This document shows, one piece after another, positions 1 to 5,339 of a DNA stretch of 9,631 bases (position 1 is the first letter of the stretch; each line of letters opens with the position of its first letter). The DNA is from Thermoplasmata archaeon (GTDB lineage: Archaea; Thermoplasmatota; Thermoplasmata; Halarchaeoplasmatales; Halarchaeoplasmataceae). A program made the position numbers and the translations under genes. A model generated the notes under the pieces. It worked only from the letters and a program-made list of their open reading frames with translations, had not been told where the DNA came from and made no database searches. The DNA lies in assembly GCA_007129655.1 (NCBI GenBank), contig SKVC01000030.1, positions 1 to 9,631 on the forward strand. The letters are read 5' to 3'.

Positions 1-60
1 GGTAACCTCTAGCATTTCAAGTAGTAGATTGTCATATAAATTAAAAATGTATCGCTATTA

Positions 61-93
61 AAAAAAAATAAAAGAAGGACTGGGTTAGAGTCC
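61..93 (-). terminator. Hairpin plus T-run terminator of the small unknown gene
   Basis: Read on the minus strand, GGACT and AGTCC form a 5-bp stem with a 7-base loop that starts at the last base of the TAG stop. It is followed by TTCTTTTA and then a run of nine T. Archaeal RNA polymerase stops at T-runs alone, so the hairpin may be incidental, but the position directly at the stop codon makes this a convincing 3' end. Confidence 0.7.
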
Positions 94-320
94 TATTTTG
101 ACATTATCTTCATCCAGCCGCCGGATTCGTATATAGCAAGCTTTCGCTCTTCCAATTTGTTTTTGAAAAGGTCCCAGCCTACTTCTTTCAATCTGTCACT
201 CCCGCCACCCTTCTTTGTGAATTGAAGGATGCCGTCTGTCTTGTCAACCATAGCTGGTGCAAGATTTTTTTCATTCGCAATTTCTTTCGCCCTTTCTACG
301 CTTATTTGTTTCATGGTCAT
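93..320 (-). CDS. Small conserved-looking protein of unknown function (75 aa)
   Basis: A short soluble protein with no signal peptide or membrane segment. It begins MTMKQISVERAKEIA and ends ESGGWMKIMSK, with an amphipathic helix (ERAKEIANEKN), a central strand-like part with a Gly-Gly-Gly turn, then a WDLFKNKLEERKLAIYE helix/strand. I have an impression, from memory only, of similar 70-80 residue archaeal proteins with the same ending; no function is known to me. The frame is open back to a GTG at 386, giving 97 aa, but the start at 320 is preferred because GGAGG lies 8 bases upstream. In addition, the TATA box near 402-411 would place the transcript start near 380, inside the longer version. 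It has its own promoter and terminator, so it is probably a single-gene transcript downstream of metG. Confidence 0.7.
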   Translation of the reverse strand: MTMKQISVERAKEIANEKNLAPAMVDKTDGILQFTKKGGGSDRLKEVGWDLFKNKLEERKLAIYESGGWMKIMSK

Positions 321-328
321 ATTTTCTT

Positions 329-333
329 CCTCC
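329..333 (-). promoter_or_regulatory. Shine-Dalgarno GGAGG deciding the small gene's start
   Basis: GGAGG on the minus strand ends 8 bases before the ATG at 320. It favours that start (or the ATG two codons later, at 314) over the upstream GTG at 386 and the ATGs at 371 and 335. Confidence 0.6.
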
Positions 334-401
334 ATTTGGAGATTTATCGGAAAAGGAAAGCTATCAAACATAACTTTCTTTTCCACTGCTAGATCATAAG
401 A

Positions 402-412
402 AAAATATATTC
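402..412 (-). promoter_or_regulatory. TATA box for the small unknown gene
   Basis: The minus strand reads GAATATATTTTTC here, matching an archaeal TATA box. Using the usual spacing of about 26 bases to the start site, transcription would begin near 380, giving a leader of about 60 bases before the SD-led ATG at 320. Confidence 0.5.
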
Positions 413-470
413 CGATATTTTTCTAAATCGCTATAGGCCGGTGATACCGACCCCAGACCATAAATTGATT

Positions 471-530
471 AATAATATATAAGACTTTCGCTAAATACCA
501 GACGCTTTTCCGTTAAAACGGCCTTTTTTT
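471..530 (+). promoter_or_regulatory. Possible plus-strand mini transcription unit (TATA box, then hairpin with T7)
   Basis: On the plus strand an AT-rich TATA-like element (aataatatataag, 471-483) is followed about 27 bases later by a perfect 5-bp hairpin, CCGTT (510-514) and AACGG (517-521), then CC and seven T (524-530). No gene is encoded between them. It could be the promoter and terminator of a very short RNA, or only a terminator-like element that stops plus-strand transcription entering metG from its 3' side. The minus-strand reading has no T-run after the hairpin, so it does not look like the metG terminator. Confidence 0.3.
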
Positions 531-556
531 CAGACAATAGTCAGACGTAAATCATC

Positions 557-2749
557 TTAATGTATGTCGCTACCAGCGGATAATTCGACATCAAGCTGAA
601 CAGGTTCGTCAGACGCTTTGAGGACTTTAGCCCGGCTATCTTCTACGAAAGCTGCAGCGATGTTTGGGGGTAGATCCTCTTCGACCGGTTCGTATTCTTC
701 CTTCCCAACTAATTTATCGCCTTCCGCTTTAACCACCTGAATCTCGAATTCTTGAAACTCTTTGAAAGATATCTGTTTTGCATCTTTTACGGTTCCTTCT
801 ATTTGTGTGCCCGGTTCGGCGTTCGCGATTAGCAAAGAAACTATTTCGTTATCTTCAGCGGCGAGTACCATCCCCTGTGATTCTATACCTCGAAGCTTTG
901 CTGGCTCTAAATTGGCTACTACGACTACCTTTTTTCCGGTCATCTCTTCCTTGCGATAATATGATTTCAAACCGGCGACCAGTGTTCGTGAGTGATCTCC
1001 TAGGTCTACGTTTATCACGTATAATCTGTCCGCGTTGGGATGGTCTTCTACCGACTTGATCTTGGCTGCTCTCAGATCTAATTTTTTCATCTCTTTCATC
1101 AAACTATCCTCCTTGAATATATCTTCAAGATGAACACTACTGTATAAAGGAGTGGGTTCATCTAATTTTTGCTCTTCTTGTGGTGGTACCAGAGCTTGTT
1201 CCCATTCGGCATCGTGTATGCTTCCCTCCATACAGATATACTTCCATAGTGTTTCCATCGAATTTGGTAGATAAGGTGCACCTGCGATGGAGATGGCTTT
1301 GACGATTCTGATCGCAACGTTCAAGGTGGTACCGCATCGCTCTTTGTCTTCCTTGTACTCCGCCCACGGGGCTCTATCGTTGAAGTATCGGTTACCTTCA
1401 CGGGATAATTCCAGCAATATCCTCAAGCCGTCTTTGAATCTGCATTCTTCGAGAGCGCGGCTAATTTTTTTTACACTTTCTTCCATTATACTGAGTGCTT
1501 CTTTGTCTCTAGAATCTAGGTTTCCGGCTTTTGGAATCTTACCGAATCTTGAGTATGCGAAGGAGAGTACCCGGTGTATGTAATTGCCTAGATTTCCCAC
1601 TAGTTCGGAGTTGTTCTTTTCTGCAAAATCATCCCAAGAGAAGTTCGAATCTCTCAGTTCGGGCATTATGGCTGTTATGTAGTATCGGATGGCGTCCGCA
1701 TCGAAGTCTTTCAACATATCTGGCAGGGAGACGAACAATCCTCTGCTGGTGGAGAACTGCTTTCCTTCGAATCGCATGAACTGATTCGCCGGTACGTTGT
1801 AGGGTACGTTTAGTTCTTCATCGTAGCCCATGATCATAGCAGGCCATATGATGGTGTGGAATGGTATGTTGTCCTTTGCCAGGAAGTAATAATGTTTGCA
1901 GTCCGTGTTCTTCCAGAATACTTCCCAATCGTTTCCTGTGTTTTCCGACCATTGTATAGCTGTTGAGAGGTATCCGATCACCGCTTCGAACCAGACGTAA
2001 ATCTTCTTTTCCTCGTAGCCTTCCACCGGTACCGGTATCCCCCAGTCCATATCTCTCGAGATGGGTCTGTCCTTCAGCCCTTCTTCCAGCCAGCCCTTGG
2101 TGAAGTTTAACACGTGATTCTTCCAAAAATCCTTTTGTTCCATGTATTCTTCGAGTGCTTCCTGGAAGGCGGATAGCCTCAAGAAGAAGTGTTCACTCTC
2201 TCTGAGATGAGGTGTTTCGTTACAGAACATGCATCTCGGTTCGACAAGGTCTTGAGGGTCCAGTAAAAGGCCGCATTCGTCACACTGGTCTCCCTTTATC
2301 TCTTCGGCCTGGCACTTAGGACAAGTACCTAAAACGTATCTGTCAGGGAGGAATTTATCGCAGTTGGAACAGTAAAAGGTCTCCATAGTATCTTTATAGA
2401 TATGGTCTTTATCGTAAAGACTTTTGAAAAGATCCTGAGAAACCCGTTTGTGAGTGGGATGAGTGGTGTAGGTAAAAAGAGTAAAATCGATACCCAGATC
2501 CTCTATGGCTTTCATGTTGATCTCATGATATCTATTGGCAAGCTCTTCCGGTGAAATGCCTTCTTTCTCGGCGGCTACCGCTACCGGAGTACCGTGTTGA
2601 TCCGATCCGGACACCATCAGAACTTCGTTCCCCTGCATCTGATGATATCTCTTGAATATATCCGGAGGAAGGTAACATCCGCCGACCTGGCCTATATGTA
2701 TCGGGCCGTTGGCATATGGCCATGCCACACCTATGAATACACGCTTCAT
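557..2749 (-). CDS. metG: Methionyl-tRNA synthetase with fused C-terminal tRNA-binding domain
   Basis: Charges tRNA-Met with methionine in the cytoplasm, for both initiation and elongation. It is 730 residues, full length for a MetRS with a fused C-terminal domain. The class I HIGH signature is HIGQ at residues 18-21. The connective domain carries four CxxC pairs (127/130, 143/146, 156/159, 173/176), as in two-zinc MetRS. The KMSKS loop is FSTSR at 332-336, preceded by GKQ, so the second Lys of KMSKS is Thr. The helical anticodon-binding domain follows (about 370-520), with WDDF and NLGNYIHR. Residues about 555-655 form the OB-fold tRNA-binding domain (LDLRAAKI, HPNADRLY, AKLRGIESQGM). A tail of about 75 residues beyond the OB fold is acidic and of unknown role. 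The ATG at 2749 has no SD, but a TATA box about 26 bases upstream implies a leaderless transcript. It lies downstream of tRNA-Gly on the same strand. Confidence 0.97.
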   Translation of the reverse strand: MKRVFIGVAWPYANGPIHIGQVGGCYLPPDIFKRYHQMQGNEVLMVSGSDQHGTPVAVAAEKEGISPEELANRYHEINMKAIEDLGIDFTLFTYTTHPTHKRVSQDLFKSLYDKDHIYKDTMETFYCSNCDKFLPDRYVLGTCPKCQAEEIKGDQCDECGLLLDPQDLVEPRCMFCNETPHLRESEHFFLRLSAFQEALEEYMEQKDFWKNHVLNFTKGWLEEGLKDRPISRDMDWGIPVPVEGYEEKKIYVWFEAVIGYLSTAIQWSENTGNDWEVFWKNTDCKHYYFLAKDNIPFHTIIWPAMIMGYDEELNVPYNVPANQFMRFEGKQFSTSRGLFVSLPDMLKDFDADAIRYYITAIMPELRDSNFSWDDFAEKNNSELVGNLGNYIHRVLSFAYSRFGKIPKAGNLDSRDKEALSIMEESVKKISRALEECRFKDGLRILLELSREGNRYFNDRAPWAEYKEDKERCGTTLNVAIRIVKAISIAGAPYLPNSMETLWKYICMEGSIHDAEWEQALVPPQEEQKLDEPTPLYSSVHLEDIFKEDSLMKEMKKLDLRAAKIKSVEDHPNADRLYVINVDLGDHSRTLVAGLKSYYRKEEMTGKKVVVVANLEPAKLRGIESQGMVLAAEDNEIVSLLIANAEPGTQIEGTVKDAKQISFKEFQEFEIQVVKAEGDKLVGKEEYEPVEEDLPPNIAAAFVEDSRAKVLKASDEPVQLDVELSAGSDIH

Positions 2750-2770
2750 GTAGGAGGGAGAGGATTAATG

Positions 2771-2783
2771 TAATTTAAATTAT
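2771..2783 (-). promoter_or_regulatory. metG TATA box
   Basis: The minus strand reads ATAATTTAAATTA, centred about 26 bases upstream of the metG ATG. That spacing places the transcript start at or next to the start codon. The intervening sequence is pyrimidine-rich and has no Shine-Dalgarno, as expected for a leaderless archaeal mRNA. Confidence 0.65.
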
Positions 2784-2804
2784 CGGATTGTTTGGAGATG
2801 TGGG

Positions 2805-2862
2805 TATAGTGCGGTTTTCGGTGAATGATCGGCAATAGTCAGAATGATTATAGTGCGATTTT
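2805..2862. repeat. Direct repeat TATAGTGCGRTTTT upstream of metG
   Basis: The plus strand carries tatagtgcggtttt (2805-2818) and tatagtgcgatttt (2849-2862), 14 bases with one mismatch, exactly 44 bases apart. The second copy runs into the left arm of the hairpin at 2856-2878. Both lie between tRNA-Gly and the metG TATA box. Paired regulator sites are possible, but no regulator is identified. Confidence 0.45.
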
Positions 2863-2878
2863 TACAATGTAAAAATCG
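2856..2878. repeat. Perfect inverted repeat, hairpin 1 of 3
   Basis: CGATTTTTAC (2856-2865) and GTAAAAATCG (2869-2878) pair perfectly over 10 bp around a 3-base loop. It is the member of the three-hairpin array furthest from the tRNA. Confidence 0.8.
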
Positions 2879-2916
2879 GCATTTGCTGGAATTTTTTTTT
2901 AAAATTCCAGCAATGC
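2879..2916. repeat. Perfect inverted repeat, hairpin 2 of 3
   Basis: The core arms 2883-2895 (TTGCTGGAATTTT) and 2901-2913 (AAAATTCCAGCAA) pair perfectly over 13 bp around a T5 loop. Allowing one bulged T at 2882, the outer GCA at 2879-2881 and TGC at 2914-2916 extend it to 16 bp. It abuts hairpin 1 and shares its outer three bases with hairpin 3. Confidence 0.85.
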
Positions 2917-2942
2917 ATTTTTTTCTGGCAGAAAAAAATGCA
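2914..2942. repeat. Perfect inverted repeat, hairpin 3 of 3, overlapping the tRNA-Gly 3' end
   Basis: TGCATTTTTTTCT (2914-2926) and AGAAAAAAATGCA (2930-2942) pair perfectly over 13 bp with a 3-base loop. Read on the minus strand, the 5' arm consists of the last three bases of the tRNA acceptor strand plus discriminator A, then the T7 run just after the tRNA. The T7 run alone would serve as an archaeal terminator for the tRNA gene. Confidence 0.85.
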
Positions 2943-3012
2943 GGCGCCGGGATTCGAACCCGGGCAGAAGGCTTGGAAGGCCTTAATCCTAACCAAACTG
3001 GATCACGCCTGC
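2939..3012 (-). tRNA. tRNA-Gly (anticodon UCC)
   Basis: Reads glycine GGA and GGG codons. On the minus strand it folds fully: acceptor GCAGGCG/CGCCTGC (7 bp), U8, D stem ATCC/GGAT with G-G in its loop, anticodon stem AAGGC/GCCTT around loop CTTCCAA (anticodon TCC), a 4-base variable loop CTGC, and T stem CCGGG/CCCGG with loop TTCGAAT. The discriminator is A at 2939. CCA is not encoded and no intron is present. A T7 run follows at once on its strand. A TATA box at 3043-3052 would give a 5' leader of about 8 bases. Confidence 0.96.
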
Positions 3013-3042
3013 ACGAAGAATTTTTAGTCTGATAGTTGGTAT

Positions 3043-3052
3043 TAGATATATC
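3043..3052 (-). promoter_or_regulatory. tRNA-Gly TATA box
   Basis: The minus strand reads GATATATCTA, centred about 35 bases upstream of the mature tRNA 5' end. This predicts initiation near 3020 and a short leader to be removed by RNase P. Confidence 0.5.
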
Positions 3053-3089
3053 ATTTTTGGTGTGAGAGAGCACGGGGCTATGGCAAAAC

Positions 3090-3100
3090 TATATATTTAA
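3090..3100 (+). promoter_or_regulatory. TATA box of the unknown gene ending at 4073
   Basis: tatatatttaa on the plus strand is divergent from the tRNA promoter. Normal spacing predicts initiation near 3122-3124, downstream of the first possible start codon (TTG at 3114), which argues for one of the GTG starts at 3144 or 3153. Confidence 0.55.
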
Positions 3101-3143
3101 ATGTAATGAACTCTTGTTTCCAACATATTCGAATCAAAAAACC

Positions 3144-4073
3144 GTGATAAATGTGAAAAATTTCTGTCAAATACTGGAAGACGTCCTTGAATACGAAGGG
3201 TATAATTTGCTCATGGAGGGAGAGGGTAAACTAGTAGCAGAATCCGATGGCGAAATAAGAAACCTTATCATCGCCGGACCGAAAGTTACCGATAGAGAGT
3301 TCAAGAACCTCAAAGAGTCTGAAGGCGAACGTATACTAATATTGTTCGAAGAACCGGACGAAGAACTATGGCGTAAACTGCCAGAAGATGTTAAAGTATG
3401 GGGTCGCGAAGAGTTGATACGACGTATCGGTGAGATGACCTTTGAGAAATCAATTTTCGAAGGTGCTACCGAAGGACACGAAGGTTTGTTTGGTCCGGAT
3501 AAAACCGTCGATTTCGAATTAAAACACGAACATAAAGAAAGTACACTAAAACCGATAGTCAACTTCGATCATGCTACGGAACTTGGAGAAAAACTAGTCA
3601 AAGGTTTCAGATACCGGTTGGAGGTTGTTCCACACTACCGATTTAAATACATTATCACACTCCACGATGGTAGAGAAGAAAGCGGAGAGTTTTACCTCAA
3701 TGGGATATCGGGCTTCGTTCACTTTTGGAATCTTCCATTTGAGAGAGTAGCCGATATCAAACGTACTCATTTTAAACTCGAACCTAAGATCAATCAAGAG
3801 GAAGCAGCACCTCGAGCCATGCGTAGTCTTCTTAAAGAATTAAAAACCCTGGATGAATTCAAGGAAAAGAAACCCGAAAGATGGGAAGAGGACGGTGCCA
3901 TCATAGTAGAAAGGGTGGACACTACACCTACGGAAGATGATATAGAGATAATATTCAGAGAAATGGTATACGTACCCATGTGGGCGATAGAAGGAACGGA
4001 AGGGATCGCTATCGTGAACGCCGCTACCGGTAAAATCGAACGTGTAGAATCTGTTTTTTCAAGTAATAGTTGA
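3144..4073 (+). CDS. Protein of unknown function, possible degenerate nuclease-like N-terminal domain
   Basis: I do not recognise this gene. From the GTG at 3144 it is 309 residues; the frame is open to a TTG at 3114 (319 residues), and a GTG at 3153 preceded by GTGAT is a third choice. TATA spacing disfavours the TTG. It is a soluble, highly charged protein without a signal peptide. The first 100 residues (helix FCQILEDVLEYEGYNLL, strand KLVAESDG, strand NLIIAGP, strand ERILILFEE, then LWRKLPEDVKVWGREELIRRIG) resemble the alternating layout of restriction-endonuclease-like folds, but I see no clear D-ExK catalytic set, so any such fold is likely inactive. A middle beta-rich part (YRFKYIITLHDG, GEFYLNGISG) and a C-terminal VPMWAIEG-INAATGKIE-like strand pair follow. 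The fold reading is inference. It is a separate transcript from the next gene, which has its own TATA box. Confidence 0.8.
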   Translation: MINVKNFCQILEDVLEYEGYNLLMEGEGKLVAESDGEIRNLIIAGPKVTDREFKNLKESEGERILILFEEPDEELWRKLPEDVKVWGREELIRRIGEMTFEKSIFEGATEGHEGLFGPDKTVDFELKHEHKESTLKPIVNFDHATELGEKLVKGFRYRLEVVPHYRFKYIITLHDGREESGEFYLNGISGFVHFWNLPFERVADIKRTHFKLEPKINQEEAAPRAMRSLLKELKTLDEFKEKKPERWEEDGAIIVERVDTTPTEDDIEIIFREMVYVPMWAIEGTEGIAIVNAATGKIERVESVFSSNS

Positions 4074-4092
4074 ATGCTTCATTTCAGAAAAA

Positions 4093-4101
4093 ACTATTTA
4101 A
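4093..4101 (+). promoter_or_regulatory. TATA box of the phosphodiesterase / SQD1-like / thioredoxin operon
   Basis: actatttaa is centred about 28 bases before the ATG at 4126, so the operon mRNA should begin within a few bases of that codon. No other promoter is visible before 7167, consistent with one transcript for the three genes. Confidence 0.6.
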
Positions 4102-4125
4102 CCCGTGTATTCTGGGATATGTGAT

Positions 4126-5334
4126 ATGACTAGAAAAACCGTAGTGATAGGCATGGACGGAGTTCCTTTGAGATTGATCGAAGAGCTTACCGACTCCGGA
4201 GATATGCCCAATTGTGCCCATCTCCGTAAAGAAGGCTACCTGAGCAGCATGCACTCCGCCGTCCCGGAGGTTTCCAACGTAAATTGGTCCAGTATCGTAA
4301 CCGGTGCCAATCCCGGAGAACACGGTATATACGGTTTCACCGAGCTGATACCCGGTACTCACACAGTTTGTTTTCCAGATAGAAGGGCATTGAAGGCTCC
4401 TCCGTTTTGGTCGGATAACAGTAAACGGTACGTATTATTGAACATACCTGCCATGTATCCCGCTCCCGAAGTCAACGGTGTTTTCGTTTCCGGCTTCGTC
4501 GCTCCGGACCTGGATAAAGCGGTGAAACCGATGGATGAGCTCGAGTATCTACGCTCTATAGATTACGAAGTGGACGTGGATTCCTCGATAGCACACAAAT
4601 CACACCGATTGTTTTTAGAACGGTTGTTTGAAACTCTTGAGAAACGAGAGAAAGCATATCGTTATTACTGGACGCGTAAATGGGACGTATTTATGCTGGT
4701 TTTTACAGGCAGCGACAGGTTGGAACACTTTTTGATGGACGCCTACGCTGATGAAGAGCATGAATATCACGAAGAATTTATTCGATATTTTCGAGAGATA
4801 GACAGGATCGTGGGTGATATCTATGGATCTATGGACGAGGGGAGTCGTCTTGTGATGCTTTCCGATCACGGTATGGAGCCTATAAAGATCAACGTAAATG
4901 TTAATGCACTCCTGGAACAGAACGGTTTACTTGAATTAGGAGGTCATCCTGAAAAAAGATACAATAATATAGTGGATGAAGGTACGTCGGCCTTCGCACT
5001 GGATCCGGGTAGGATCTATCTGCGGGATAAGGATGTTGCCCGGGAAGTGGTCAAACTCTTTGAAGGGTTGAAGTACGAAGGTGAAGATGTTATAGGCCGG
5101 ATAAATCTACGGGACGATGTATATCACGGTCCGGAGATAGAGCGTGCTCCGGATATCGTGTTGACTCCGAATTCGGGATATAATATAAAGGGTGGAGTTA
5201 AATATGAGGATGTTTTTGAGAAAAACATATTTAAAGGTAAGCACACTGCATCAGATGCTTTCCTATATTGTAATGAAAAATGTATACCGAGATCTCCAAC
5301 GGTTGAAGATGTTCGGGATATCATAGAGAAGTGA
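4126..5334 (+). CDS. Alkaline phosphatase superfamily phosphodiesterase / phosphohydrolase
   Basis: A soluble two-metal hydrolase of the type I phosphodiesterase/nucleotide pyrophosphatase group (COG3379-like, 'AlkP superfamily phosphohydrolase/phosphomutase'). It is 402 residues. The metal-site residues can be laid out from the sequence: D11 in GMDG, S50 as the likely nucleophile in VSNVNWSS ahead of IVTGANPGEHGIYGF, D197 and H201 in GSDRLEHF, D247-H248 in SDHGM, and H373 in KGKHT. No signal peptide or membrane segment is seen, so it acts in the cytoplasm. An upstream GTG at 4105 would add seven residues, but TATA spacing favours a leaderless start at 4126. The substrate is unknown. Its stop is followed after five bases by an SQD1-like nucleotide-sugar enzyme, so a phosphoester in surface-glycan synthesis is a reasonable inference, not shown by the sequence. 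Confidence 0.9.
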   Translation: MTRKTVVIGMDGVPLRLIEELTDSGDMPNCAHLRKEGYLSSMHSAVPEVSNVNWSSIVTGANPGEHGIYGFTELIPGTHTVCFPDRRALKAPPFWSDNSKRYVLLNIPAMYPAPEVNGVFVSGFVAPDLDKAVKPMDELEYLRSIDYEVDVDSSIAHKSHRLFLERLFETLEKREKAYRYYWTRKWDVFMLVFTGSDRLEHFLMDAYADEEHEYHEEFIRYFREIDRIVGDIYGSMDEGSRLVMLSDHGMEPIKINVNVNALLEQNGLLELGGHPEKRYNNIVDEGTSAFALDPGRIYLRDKDVAREVVKLFEGLKYEGEDVIGRINLRDDVYHGPEIERAPDIVLTPNSGYNIKGGVKYEDVFEKNIFKGKHTASDAFLYCNEKCIPRSPTVEDVRDIIEK

Positions 5335-5337
5335 TCC
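5331..5337 (+). promoter_or_regulatory. SD-like GTGATCC deciding the SQD1-like start
   Basis: gtgatcc matches the end of the full archaeal 16S complement (GGAGGTGATCC) and ends two bases before the ATG at 5340. The GTG at 5331 is in frame and could itself be read as a start overlapping the previous stop by four bases, but it is more likely part of this ribosome-binding site. Confidence 0.45.
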
Positions 5338-5339
5338 AT

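Noticed and set aside
321..386. 22-residue N-terminal extension of the small unknown protein starting at GTG 386
   Set aside because: The TATA box would place transcription start inside it, and a strong GGAGG precedes the internal ATG at 320.
535..2843. 11-base direct repeat caatagtcaga on either side of metG (535-545 and 2833-2843)
   Set aside because: Several 11-base matches are expected by chance in a window of this size; there is no transposase, target duplication context or integrase.
2856..2942. CRISPR array or tRNA-linked attachment site at the hairpin cluster
   Set aside because: The hairpins differ in sequence and have no spacers; no second copy of the tRNA 3' end and no integrase gene were seen in the window.
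2780..3073. Open frames on both strands across the tRNA-Gly gene, including a plus-strand peptide containing GAGIRTR
   Set aside because: These are translations of a tRNA and its hairpin trailer; the GAGIRTR-type peptide is a well-known artefact of reading a tRNA T-arm on its antisense strand.
3167..3562. 131-codon minus-strand open frame inside the unknown gene
   Set aside because: Ser-rich shadow of the plus-strand gene, with no start signal or recognisable domain.
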